A stretch of DNA of 64,000 nt, from NCBI RefSeq assembly GCF_963676815.1, contig NZ_OY781365.1, positions 5,490,501 through 5,554,500 of the forward strand. Reading direction: 5' to 3'. Shown piece after piece: positions 45,451-53,623 of the stretch. This DNA is from an uncultured Draconibacterium sp. (GTDB taxonomy: Bacteria; Bacteroidota; Bacteroidia; Bacteroidales; Prolixibacteraceae). The translations under genes were made by a program, and so were the position numbers. Every line of letters begins with the position of its first letter. The first letter of the stretch is position 1. Below the pieces are notes generated by a model, which was given only the letters and a program-made list of their open reading frames with translations, did no database searches and had not been told where the DNA came from.

Positions 45451-45927
45451 ATGAAAAAATTTGCAATTGAGATTAAATGGGCCATTTTATTCGCAGTTAT
45501 TCAGCTCGTTTGGATGTTTGGCGAACGAATAGCCGGACTTCATGATGAGAACATCACCAAACATGCCATTGTAACCAATTTCTTCGCTATTGTAGCGATT
45601 GCTGTTTATGTGTTTGCATTGCTCGATAAACGCAAGAACGATTTTAACGGAAAAATGACCTGGATACAAGGATTTATAAGCGGATTGATCATTACTTTAG
45701 GAGTCACTATTCTTACACCCCTAACGCAATACCTAACTGTTGAAGTGATTACGCCGCATTACTTTGAAAACATGATACGCTATACAGTTGAGAATGGTTT
45801 GCAATCGCAGGAAGAAGCTGAAGCTTATTTCAATTTACGAAGTTACATGATTCAAAGTGTGATTTTTGCGCCAATTATGGGAATAGCAACATCGGCAATC
45901 ATTGCTATTTTTACGCGTAAAAAATAA
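45451..45927 (+). CDS. DUF4199 membrane protein
   Basis: A 158-residue protein with four predicted helices at about 8-25, 33-55, 70-92 and 130-152. It matches DUF4199 in its start IEIKWAILFAVIQLVWMFGER and in WIQGFISGLIITLGVTILTPLTQYLT. Function unknown. It is 5 nt upstream of the YdeI-like gene. Confidence 0.88.
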   Translation: MKKFAIEIKWAILFAVIQLVWMFGERIAGLHDENITKHAIVTNFFAIVAIAVYVFALLDKRKNDFNGKMTWIQGFISGLIITLGVTILTPLTQYLTVEVITPHYFENMIRYTVENGLQSQEEAEAYFNLRSYMIQSVIFAPIMGIATSAIIAIFTRKK

Positions 45928-45932
45928 GCCTC

Positions 45933-46529
45933 ATGCCGCAATCAAAAACAGTTGAGGAATATATTCTGAATGCCCATTCGAAACAAGACATTTTGATGGT
46001 GCTTCGCGATCTTCTTAAATGGTCAGAACTTACAGAAACGATAAAATGGGGAGCTCCTTGTTATTCGCTTAATGGAAAAAATGTGGTTGGTCTTGGTGTT
46101 TTTAAAGAACATGTTGCCATATGGTTTTTTCAGGGTGCTTTATTAAAAGACGAAGGAAATGTACTCATCAATGCTCAGTCCGATAAAACAAAGGCTCTGC
46201 GTCAATGGCGTTTTGTAAATGCCGAAGATCTTGACGAAGAACTGATTATTGCATACATAAATGAAGCCATTGAAAACGAAAGACAAAATAGAAGAGTAAA
46301 AATTAGCCGAAATAAAGAGTTAATTATTCCGCCAGAATTGAACGAAGCTTTAAGCGAAGACACAAATTTAAGGATCGCGTTTGCAAAATTTTCTCCGGGA
46401 AAACAACGTGAATTTGCAAATTACATTGAGAATGCCAAACAGGCCAAAACCAAGCAAACGAGATTGGAGAAGATTATCCCGATGATTAATAATAACATCG
46501 GGTTAAACGATAAATACCGGAAATGTTAA
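45933..46529 (+). CDS. YdeI/OmpD-associated family protein (DUF1801)
   Basis: A 198-residue cytosolic protein. The N-terminal half is a DUF1801 domain (TIKWGAPCYSLNGKNVVGLGVFKEHVAIWFFQGALLKD). The C-terminal half is a YdeI helical segment (ALSEDTNLRIAFAKFSPGKQREFANYIENAK). Members are frequent in Bacteroidota with no assigned reaction. Tightly linked to the DUF4199 gene. Confidence 0.9.
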   Translation: MPQSKTVEEYILNAHSKQDILMVLRDLLKWSELTETIKWGAPCYSLNGKNVVGLGVFKEHVAIWFFQGALLKDEGNVLINAQSDKTKALRQWRFVNAEDLDEELIIAYINEAIENERQNRRVKISRNKELIIPPELNEALSEDTNLRIAFAKFSPGKQREFANYIENAKQAKTKQTRLEKIIPMINNNIGLNDKYRKC

Positions 46530-46577
46530 TGGTTATTGAGAATTGTTTTTAATTTCATCAGATCAAAAGTTGATATC

Positions 46578-47645
46578 ATGAAATTAGCGTTTTCCCTAAT
46601 ATTTTTATTTATGGCCACTCTGCTCTCGGCGCAATCATCAAAACTTAGCTTCGATCAAAAAAAAGTCGAATACCTCTTTCATTTTGCATACGAATGTATC
46701 GATCAGGAATATCCGAATAAAACCGGGCATGTTTTGGGAGACGATAGTTACCTTCAACCTCCTCGTGTTATGCATCCCGCTTTTTATGGCTGTTTCGACT
46801 GGCACTCGTCGGTGCACGGCCACTGGACTTTGGTTAAAATTCTATCTGAATTTCCAGACTTTAAATACCGCGATGAGATCATTTACAAACTAAAGAAAAA
46901 TATTACAGCTGAAAATATTTTGCAGGAAATTGCCTATTTTGATGATGAACACAACAGTACCTACGAACGTACCTACGGCTGGGCCTGGCTTTTAAAACTT
47001 GATGAAGCTTTGCGCGAATGGAATGATCCGGTAGCGATGGAATTACAGGCAAATCTTTCGCCGCTGGTTGATTTACTGGCCAATAAATTTGGAGAATTCC
47101 TCGACAAATTAGTCTACCCCATCCGAATTGGAGAACACAGCAACATTGCATTCGGCATGTCGTTTGCATACGATTGGGCAAAAAAATACGATCCAGATTT
47201 GGCAATAAAAATTGAGAGCAAAGCACAAGAATATTATGCAAATGATTGTGATTGCCCGCTAACCTGGGAACCGGGTGGTTTTGATTTTCTCTCACCATGC
47301 CTGCAGGAAGCATCAATCATGTTAAAGGTATTGCCTGAAAAAGATTTCAGGAAATGGCTGAGAACCTTTTTTCCAAAATTTGAGAAACATCCTGAAAAGT
47401 ATTTGGAAATCGCTATTGTAACCGACCGAAGCGATGGCAAACTGGCTCATCTTGATGGACTAAACTTTAGCCGCGCCTGGTGCTTATTTGAAATGGGGCA
47501 TGCTTTAAATAACCAAAAACTTATTGAATTAGGTGATGCTCATTTTAATTACAGTTACGAAAAAATGGATTCTGGCGAATATGCCGGTGCGCACTGGCTG
47601 GCATCGTTTGCTACTTATGCTTTGGTAAAAAGTAACAGCCAATAA
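46578..47645 (+). CDS. DUF2891 secreted protein
   Basis: A 355-residue protein; ATG 46578 gives a signal peptide (MKLAFSLIFLFMATLLSAQ). The DUF2891 core is recognised by HPAFYGCFDWHSSVHGHW, RTYGWAWLLKLDEAL, GEHSNIAFGMSFAYDWAKKYD, LTWEPGGFDFLSPCLQEA and DGLNFSRAWCLFEM. The helical repeats point to an (alpha/alpha)6-like barrel related to glycan-active folds, but no catalytic role is proven. Last gene of the MATE run. Confidence 0.9.
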   Translation: MKLAFSLIFLFMATLLSAQSSKLSFDQKKVEYLFHFAYECIDQEYPNKTGHVLGDDSYLQPPRVMHPAFYGCFDWHSSVHGHWTLVKILSEFPDFKYRDEIIYKLKKNITAENILQEIAYFDDEHNSTYERTYGWAWLLKLDEALREWNDPVAMELQANLSPLVDLLANKFGEFLDKLVYPIRIGEHSNIAFGMSFAYDWAKKYDPDLAIKIESKAQEYYANDCDCPLTWEPGGFDFLSPCLQEASIMLKVLPEKDFRKWLRTFFPKFEKHPEKYLEIAIVTDRSDGKLAHLDGLNFSRAWCLFEMGHALNNQKLIELGDAHFNYSYEKMDSGEYAGAHWLASFATYALVKSNSQ

Positions 47646-47831
47646 ATGCATAGCTCATCCACAAATTTGTAAGTTGTTCTATGTTCGTAATTATTATTCG
47701 CTGCAACGGCACTATTATTGTTAACTTACATTCTCATAAAAACATTTTGTCTTGAAAATTATTACCCTTTCCATTTTTTCCTTTTTACAATTCAAATTAC
47801 ATTTTCTCAAACCCACTAGTTTAATTATCAT

Positions 47832-48286
47832 TTGTGGTCTGATTCACTAACCTATCGAATAAGTCCACAGCCTGTTATAAAAGGAAATACTGCACAATCT
47901 GATTCTATGGCTAAAATTATGAATGCTAAAGAAGTTTATGAACAGGATGGTGTTTTCTACTTTATCAATTCGTGGGCCGACTATTATGCATGGTACGTTG
48001 CAAAATACCCCAACAAGTTTCGCAATCCGGCGCTTTATCAGCAATATTATGAGTCTGGCAATAATTATGCTATGGTAAAATTTGTCAAAAAGAACTTTAA
48101 AGAACAACAGTACCCCGCTCAAATTGATGTTACACTAGAAAAAGAATACGCTGAAAATGACAGTTACTTTAACAAGTGGGAAAAAAATTAGAGGACAAAA
48201 GAGAACATAAATTAAAATACGAGAAACGTTCAAACGCAGAAGAAAAAAAGGCAGTACAACAATTCCATAACATCAAAGGTTTCTGA
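47832..48286 (+). pseudogene. Hypothetical gene, probably frameshifted at both ends
   Basis: The main frame (47832-48191, TTG start) has plausible coding sequence, for example YEQDGVFYFINSWADYYAWYV. It stops early at TAG in an A7 run (48181-48187). One frame over, the sequence continues as LEDKREHKLKYEKRS...NIKGF to a TGA at 48284-48286. At the 5' side another frame (47752-47846) reads a signal-peptide-like hydrophobic stretch with a Cys (SLIIIC), while the main frame has no ATG and a stop just upstream. I do not recognise the family. It is either a decayed lipoprotein gene or an intact one with sequencing indels. Confidence 0.45.
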
Positions 48287-48368
48287 GTCATCTAAAAAAT
48301 AAGAAAAAGGTTCATTATGACGTTGCATAAATAAAGTGCAAAGAATCTGAAAGATAATCCATAAAAAA

Positions 48369-48392
48369 AGCCCCGACGAAACCGTCAGGGCT
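48369..48392 (-). terminator. Terminator of the thrS-infC-rpmI-rplT operon
   Basis: Hairpin AAGCCC.GACG / CGTC.GGGCTT with a T7 tail on the minus strand, 30 nt after the rplT stop. Confidence 0.75.
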
Positions 48393-48422
48393 TAAATGTA
48401 TTTCACCTAAATAATAAAGTCT

Positions 48423-48767
48423 TTATTTTACTTTTTCTACGATTGCTTTGAACGCTTCAGGTTGGTTCATCGCCAAGTCGGCTAGTACTTTCCTGTTAAT
48501 TTTAATGTCGTTCTTTTTTAACAATCCCATGAATTGTGAATACGACATTCCTTCCAATCGCGCTGCAGCGTTAATACGCTGAATCCACAATGCACGGAAT
48601 GTTCTTTTCTTTGCTTTTCTATCGCGGTATGCAAACTGTTGACCTTTTTCCCAGGTATTCTTTGCAACCGTCCAAACATTACTACGCGAGCCGAAATAAC
48701 CTCTAGTCTTTTTCAGTAATTTTTTTCTCCGGGCGCGTGATGCTACATGATTTACACTTCTTGGCAT
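48423..48767 (-). CDS. rplT: 50S ribosomal protein L20
   Basis: A 114-residue protein with the L20 N-terminus PRSVNHVASRARRKKLLKKT and the conserved FRALWIQRINAAAR and SYSQFMGLLKK-type segments. It binds 23S rRNA early in 50S assembly and in many bacteria represses its own operon. It is the last gene of the operon, with a 132-nt spacer after rpmI that holds two hairpins. Confidence 0.97.
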   Translation of the reverse strand: MPRSVNHVASRARRKKLLKKTRGYFGSRSNVWTVAKNTWEKGQQFAYRDRKAKKRTFRALWIQRINAAARLEGMSYSQFMGLLKKNDIKINRKVLADLAMNQPEAFKAIVEKVK

Positions 48768-48798
48768 ACTTTTTACTTTTTTGATAATCGGCGCTCTT

Positions 48799-48900
48799 CG
48801 TCAACCGACGAAAATACTTTAAAGCACAATTATCTGGTTTTTAACTTTTTTACCTCTCTCGATTAAAAGGTTTAATAAAGATCAATCATAAATGATTGAT
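48799..48900 (-). promoter_or_regulatory. rpmI-rplT spacer with two hairpins, possible L20 control site
   Basis: On the minus strand the spacer begins with ATCAATCAT / ATGATTGAT (48881-48900), which overlaps the rpmI stop, and later has CGTC-GGTT-GACG (48799-48810) about 30 nt before the rplT start. L20 autogenous control through RNA structures is known in E. coli and Bacillus. Whether these hairpins serve it here is an inference. Confidence 0.3.
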
Positions 48901-49097
48901 TACTTCATGCACAACAAAAGTTTTACGTTGCTTTCATTTGTCTTATCGATAGTTGTCCAATAAGTCAAATTACGCTTACGTTTTGTACTTTTTTTAGTCA
49001 AAATATGACTTTTGTAGGCGTGCTTCCTTTTAATTTTACCACTTCCGGTTAATCTAAAACGTTTTTTAGCACCGGAATTCGTTTTCATTTTTGGCAT
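48900..49097 (-). CDS. rpmI: 50S ribosomal protein L35
   Basis: A 65-residue basic protein: PKMKTNSGAKKRFRLTGSG at the N-terminus and KRKHAYKSHILTKKSTKRKR following are diagnostic. It is part of the large ribosomal subunit. It lies 80 nt after infC. Confidence 0.96.
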   Translation of the reverse strand: MPKMKTNSGAKKRFRLTGSGKIKRKHAYKSHILTKKSTKRKRNLTYWTTIDKTNESNVKLLLCMK

Positions 49098-49177
49098 AAT
49101 TCCTACTAATTAAAATGTTATCAAAGAACTTTATTATATATGGTTTTACCCCAGAAACAAGCTTCGTTTAGCAAAAC

Positions 49178-49744
49178 TTATTTCTTTTTAGGTGAAATAA
49201 ACATTGTCATTCTTTTACCTTCCAGTTTAGGCATTTGCTCAACCGTTCCCCATTCTTCCAATTCTGTTGCCAGTCTCAGCAATAGAATTTCGCCCTGGTC
49301 TTTAAATAAGATCGAACGTCCTTTAAAGAATACAAACGCTTTCACTTTTGCTCCGTCCTGAAGGAATTTTTCAGCATGTTTCAGTTTAAACTGAAAATCA
49401 TGCTCATCAGTTTGCGGACCAAACCGTATTTCTTTTACCACAACTTTTGTGGTTTTTGCTTTCATCTCTTTTTGTTTCTTTTTCTGCTGATAAAGAAACT
49501 TTGAGTAATCAATAATTTTACAAACCGGCGGATCGGCTTTTGGTGAAATTTCTACCAAATCCAATTCCATCTCGTCTGCTAATTTTAGTGCATCACGTAA
49601 GGGGTAAACACCTTGTTCTTCGATGTTATCTCCCACTAAACGTACTTGTGGCACCCTGATCTTGTGATTTATCCGGTGTTGTGGTTCCTGCTCTCTTCTT
49701 GGCTGAAACTTTCTTCTCGGACCTCTTCTTTTAATAGCTATAAT
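49178..49744 (-). CDS. infC: Translation initiation factor IF-3, AUU start
   Basis: IF-3 of 188 residues, which sets start-codon fidelity and keeps 30S subunits free. The N-domain has RINHKIRVPQVRLVGDN, and the linker and C-domain include KIIDYSKFLYQQKKKQKEMK, VKEIRFGPQTDEHDFQFKLKHAEKFL and KRMTMFISPKK. The usual ORF start at 49654 (GTG) would cut off conserved N-terminal residues. The frame is open to an ATT at 49742-49744, preceded by AAGGAGG with a 5-nt gap, a rare perfect Shine-Dalgarno for this genome. AUU starts let IF-3 repress its own synthesis in E. coli. It follows thrS by 15 nt. Confidence 0.92.
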   Translation of the reverse strand: MIAIKRRGPRRKFQPRREQEPQHRINHKIRVPQVRLVGDNIEEQGVYPLRDALKLADEMELDLVEISPKADPPVCKIIDYSKFLYQQKKKQKEMKAKTTKVVVKEIRFGPQTDEHDFQFKLKHAEKFLQDGAKVKAFVFFKGRSILFKDQGEILLLRLATELEEWGTVEQMPKLEGKRMTMFISPKKK

Positions 49745-49749
49745 GCGTT

Positions 49750-49757
49750 CCTCCTTA
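49750..49757 (-). promoter_or_regulatory. Strong Shine-Dalgarno of infC
   Basis: Minus strand AAGGAGGA, 5 nt before the ATT initiation codon at 49744. Most genes in this window lack such a site, so this one fixes the infC start. Confidence 0.75.
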
Positions 49758-49759
49758 AG

Positions 49760-51709
49760 TTAGTTATACAATCCTGATAATTGATCTCTTACTTCTTTAT
49801 TTATAAATTCAGCAAATTCCTGCATAGTCATTGTTCCTTTGTCGCCTTCGCCTTGTCGACGCACTGCAACTGAATCCGACTCTGCTTCTTTCTCTCCCAC
49901 AATCAGGAGATAAGGAATTCGTTTTAATTCGTTGTCTCGTATCTTCCTACCAATCTTTTCGTTACGATCGTCAACGACGGTGCGAATATCGGAAATATTT
50001 AGAAAATTTGAAACTTTTTTAGCATAATCGTTATACTTTTCACTGATCGGTAATACTACAACCTGCTCTGGTGTAAGCCATAGCGGGAACTTACCGGCAG
50101 TGTGTTCAATTAACACTGCCACAAAGCGTTCCATCGACCCGAACGGTGCGCGGTGAATCATTACCGGGCGATGACGATTATCATCGGCACCAATATATTC
50201 CAACTCAAAACGTTCCGGAAGGTTGTAATCTACCTGAATGGTACCTAACTGCCAGCTACGTCCCAAAGCATCTTTAATCATAAAGTCGAGCTTCGGACCA
50301 TAAAATGCAGCTTCGCCCAATTCGGTTACAGTATTTAGTCCTTTTTCTTCGCAAGCTTCAATAATCGCCTGTTCTGCTTTATCCCAGTTTTCAGGAGATC
50401 CGATATATTTTTCCGGTTTTTCCGGATCGCGTAATGAAATCTGAGCAGTATAGTTCTCAAAGTTTAACGCTTTGAAAATGATAAAGATAATATCGATTAC
50501 CTTTTTAAATTCATCTTTCAACTGATCCGGACGACAGAAAATGTGCGCATCGTCCTGTGTAAAACTGCGTACACGAGTTAAACCGTGCAACTCGCCACTT
50601 TGTTCATAACGATAAACTGTACCAAATTCGGCCATTCTAACCGGTAAGTCTTTATACGAACGTGGCCATGCTTTATAAATTTCGCAGTGGTGCGGGCAGT
50701 TCATCGGTTTCAGCAAATACTCCTCTCCTTCTGCAGGTGTGGTTATTGGCTGAAATGAATCCTGACCGTATTTTTGGTAGTGCCCCGAAGTTTTGTACAA
50801 TTTTACATCGCCAATATGCGGTGTCATTACCTGCTCGTAACCATATTTTTTTTGTACCTTTTTCAGGAAATTCTCGAGTTGCTCGCGCAATTGCGCTCCT
50901 TTCGGTAACCACAATGGCAATCCTTGTCCTACCGATTCAGAGAATGTGAACAATTGCATTTCCTTTCCGATTTTACGGTGATCGCGTTTTTTTGCTTCTT
51001 CAACCATTTCAAGGTATTCGGTAAGCATTTTCGCTTTCGGAAAAGTAACACCATAAACGCGGGTTAGCATTTTATTTTTTTCGTCGCCACGCCAGTAAGC
51101 ACCTGCAATAGCCGTTAATTTAATGGCTTTAATGTAACTGGTGTTTGGCAAGTGTGGTCCACGGCATAAATCAGTAAAATTTCCCTGGTTGTAAAGAGTA
51201 ATCGTACCATCTTCCAGTTCGCTAATTAACTCCTGCTTAAGTTCATCATTCTTATCAGTGAACATAGCCAAAGCATCTTCTTTCGAAATATCAGAACGAA
51301 CAATGTCGTTTTTCTGACGTGCCAGCTCAAGCATTTTTTGCTCGATTTTTTGCAGGTCTTTTTCCGAAAGTACTTTTCCTTCAGGAAGATCGATATCGTA
51401 ATAAAATCCCGTGTCAACAGTTGGACCGATACCAAATTTAGTACCGGGGAAATATGCTTCAATGGCTTCAGCCATTAGGTGGGCTGATGAATGCCAAAAC
51501 GTTTCTTTCCCTTCTCTGTCGTCCCACGTGTGCAGTTTAATTTTGGCATCGTGGTCTATTTTCCGCGATAAATCCCAAACTTCGCCATCTACTGAAATCG
51601 ACAGCACATCCTTTGCCAGTCGGCTCGAGATTGATTTCGCAATCTCTAAGCCACTAACAGGCTCCGCAAACTCGCGCACACTGTTGTCAGGAAGTGTAAT
51701 TTTTATCAT
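49760..51709 (-). CDS. thrS: Threonine-tRNA ligase
   Basis: A 649-residue class II synthetase. ATG 51709 begins at the family start (MIKITLPDNSVREFAEP); an upstream ATG at 51754 adds 15 unusual residues. Domains: TGS (1-60), editing domain with HSSAHL and CRGPHLPNT, catalytic core with MNCPHHCEIY (zinc Cys), TQDDAHIFC and HRAPFGSMERF (motif 3), then the anticodon-binding domain (VVVLPISEKYNDYAKKV). First gene of the thrS-infC-rpmI-rplT operon. Confidence 0.96.
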   Translation of the reverse strand: MIKITLPDNSVREFAEPVSGLEIAKSISSRLAKDVLSISVDGEVWDLSRKIDHDAKIKLHTWDDREGKETFWHSSAHLMAEAIEAYFPGTKFGIGPTVDTGFYYDIDLPEGKVLSEKDLQKIEQKMLELARQKNDIVRSDISKEDALAMFTDKNDELKQELISELEDGTITLYNQGNFTDLCRGPHLPNTSYIKAIKLTAIAGAYWRGDEKNKMLTRVYGVTFPKAKMLTEYLEMVEEAKKRDHRKIGKEMQLFTFSESVGQGLPLWLPKGAQLREQLENFLKKVQKKYGYEQVMTPHIGDVKLYKTSGHYQKYGQDSFQPITTPAEGEEYLLKPMNCPHHCEIYKAWPRSYKDLPVRMAEFGTVYRYEQSGELHGLTRVRSFTQDDAHIFCRPDQLKDEFKKVIDIIFIIFKALNFENYTAQISLRDPEKPEKYIGSPENWDKAEQAIIEACEEKGLNTVTELGEAAFYGPKLDFMIKDALGRSWQLGTIQVDYNLPERFELEYIGADDNRHRPVMIHRAPFGSMERFVAVLIEHTAGKFPLWLTPEQVVVLPISEKYNDYAKKVSNFLNISDIRTVVDDRNEKIGRKIRDNELKRIPYLLIVGEKEAESDSVAVRRQGEGDKGTMTMQEFAEFINKEVRDQLSGLYN

Positions 51710-51730
51710 TTTACTGTTACTATTTTTTAT

Positions 51731-51814
51731 CTCAATATTGCTATTGAGATCCATCTGTTATTTTAACTATTGTAATTCAAATACAGTCAGAAGTTTTTGG
51801 TTTAAAAATCTTCT
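51731..51814 (-). promoter_or_regulatory. thrS leader with two hairpins
   Basis: Read on the minus strand: a hairpin at 51814-51789 (AGAAGA.TTTTT / AAAAACTTCT type, one bulged base), then a perfect 7-bp hairpin CTCAATA-GCAA-TATTGAG at 51748-51731, closed by a GNRA loop, 22 nt before the ATG at 51709. In E. coli thrS is repressed by its product binding leader stems. A similar role here is only an inference. Confidence 0.35.
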
Positions 51815-51842
51815 ACTTCAAACCTAAATTACTTTTGCGCGG

Positions 51843-51850
51843 CAAAGATA
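51843..51850 (-). promoter_or_regulatory. -7 box of the thrS operon
   Basis: Minus strand TATCTTTG followed by CCGCGC, a good match to TAnnTTTG. It gives a leader of about 130 nt. The remaining gap 51851-52134 is AT-rich with no ORF or clear structure. Confidence 0.5.
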
Positions 51851-52134
51851 ATCAATCCATTGATACTAGAAAGAATCGAGCCCCTGCATGTTAGGCAATT
51901 GTAACGTTTTTTCAACACTGCACTGTTAAATGATGAATTGAGTGCTTGCACCAATGGTCTGCTACGCAAAACTATGGCAATCATTAAATATTAATTTGAA
52001 AACATTTAATTCATATTCTGTTTAAATTATCACTAATACTGGTTTTTAAATTACAGTTTAATATGAATATCTGCATTTTATTAATTTCTTTGTGAACAGA
52101 CAGCAAGTTTCACAAGATTGTAATTTATTGAAGT

Positions 52135-52443
52135 ATGGGATTTAAAGATCCGGGAGAATGCAATTCTCTGGAAGAAATAAGAAATGAGATTGACAAAATA
52201 GATGAGCATATTGTTTTGCTTTTTGCCGAACGACATAAATACGTTGAGGCTATTGTTCGGTTTAAGAACGATAAAGATGCCATTATTGCCCAGGAACGAA
52301 AAGATGCAGTAATTCAACAACGCCGAAAGTGGGCCGAAGAAAAAGGCCTGAATGCCGATGTTTTTGAACAGGTTTACACCCTTTTAGTGGAAAGCAACAT
52401 TAAACATGAAATGGAATTATTAAAAATTAAAAACAGCAAATAA
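52135..52443 (+). CDS. Chorismate mutase type II-like protein
   Basis: A 102-residue all-helical protein of the AroQ/PchB fold. The first helix SLEEIRNEIDKIDEHIVLLFAERHKYVEAI has the typical D..I..L..eR..y pattern, and VRFKNDKDAIIAQERKDAVIQQRR carries the Lys/Arg active-site set. The length fits PchB-like chorismate mutases or isochorismate pyruvate lyases. Its stop overlaps the ATG of the aldolase gene (TAATG), so the two are coupled. No other aromatic-pathway genes are nearby. Confidence 0.8.
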   Translation: MGFKDPGECNSLEEIRNEIDKIDEHIVLLFAERHKYVEAIVRFKNDKDAIIAQERKDAVIQQRRKWAEEKGLNADVFEQVYTLLVESNIKHEMELLKIKNSK

Positions 52444-53393
52444 TGTACAAAGCAGACATAAAAGTGATGGATTGCACAGTTCGAGATGGAGGGCTGATGA
52501 ATAAATGGCAATTTAGCGACGATTTTGTACGTGGCGTTTATAAAGGCTGCGTTGAAGCAGGCGTTGATTATATGGAAATTGGCTATAAAAGTAGCGAATC
52601 GGCTTTTTCGAGAGATGAAGTTGGCCCGTGGAAATTCTGCGACGACAAAGACCTTCGCCGTGTTGTTGGCGACAACGATACCAACCTAAAACTTTCGGCA
52701 ATGGCCGATATTGGCCGTATTGCACCGGAAGATATTCCGCCTGCGAGCGAAAGTTTAATTGACATGATGCGCGTAGCTTGTTACTGTCACCAGGTTGACA
52801 AAGCGATATGGCTGGCCGAACATTGCATGGATAAAGGCTATGAAGTAACGATAAATTTAATGGCCGTTTCAAAAGTAAACGAAGCCGATTTGGATGAAGC
52901 GCTGGCCGATCTGGCAAAATCGCGCGTTCCTGTAATTTATGTTGTCGACAGTTTTGGAAGTTTGTATTGCGAAAGCATTGAACGATTAGTAAAAAAATAT
53001 GCTGCTGCCATGCCCGATAAAGAATTGGGTATTCATGCGCATAACAATATGCAGTTAGCCATGTCGAACACTGTTACGTCGCTAATAAACGGCGTTACCA
53101 TGCTCGATGCAACGTTACTTGGAATGGGCCGCGGCGCCGGAAACTGCCCGATAGAAATTCTGATTGCATTTCTTAAAAACCCAAAATACAGGTTACTTCC
53201 GCTGCTTGAAGCAATACAAACGCATGTAAAACCATGGCAGGAAAAAATTGATTGGGGTTACCACATTCCATACCTGATTACAGGAGCCATGAACGAACAT
53301 CCAAGAAGTGCCATGAAATGGATGGACTCGGAGCAAAAAGACGATTTCGTTTCGTTTATGAAAGAAATGCACGACTACGAACTTTTGGAGTAA
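52443..53393 (+). CDS. HMG-CoA-lyase-like aldolase domain protein
   Basis: A 316-residue TIM-barrel protein of the HMGL-like/DRE-TIM superfamily. The metal/catalytic strand DCTVRDGGLMNKWQF provides the Asp-Arg pair, with GVDYMEIGYKSSES following. LGIHAHNNMQLAMSNTV gives the two His ligands, and GVTMLDATLLGMGRGAGNCPIEIL the C-terminal active loop. It resembles 4-hydroxy-2-oxovalerate aldolases (DmpG), but the partner dehydrogenase is missing. The substrate is unknown. Followed by a strong terminator. Confidence 0.85.
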   Translation: MYKADIKVMDCTVRDGGLMNKWQFSDDFVRGVYKGCVEAGVDYMEIGYKSSESAFSRDEVGPWKFCDDKDLRRVVGDNDTNLKLSAMADIGRIAPEDIPPASESLIDMMRVACYCHQVDKAIWLAEHCMDKGYEVTINLMAVSKVNEADLDEALADLAKSRVPVIYVVDSFGSLYCESIERLVKKYAAAMPDKELGIHAHNNMQLAMSNTVTSLINGVTMLDATLLGMGRGAGNCPIEILIAFLKNPKYRLLPLLEAIQTHVKPWQEKIDWGYHIPYLITGAMNEHPRSAMKWMDSEQKDDFVSFMKEMHDYELLE

Positions 53394-53414
53394 AATAAAT
53401 ATTTGGATTAACGT

Positions 53415-53461
53415 AAAAGGATGCACCTGTTTCTCACATAAACTAGTTTGCATCCTTTTTT
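53415..53461 (+). terminator. Terminator after the aldolase gene
   Basis: Perfect 11-bp stem AAAAGGATGCA / TGCATCCTTTT with a 23-nt loop and T6 tail. Confidence 0.75.
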
Positions 53462-53623
53462 AGTTTAAACCATTCCTGCTAAAACCGGCGTGTAAACATT
53501 ACATGCAATTAAATTATCTCCAAAAGCTTCCCAACTCAATAATTAACTTCACGAATAATCTATCGGTGATTGAGCTTTGGAATAACATTTTTATATTTTT
53601 GTTCAGCATACAAAATGATAAAC

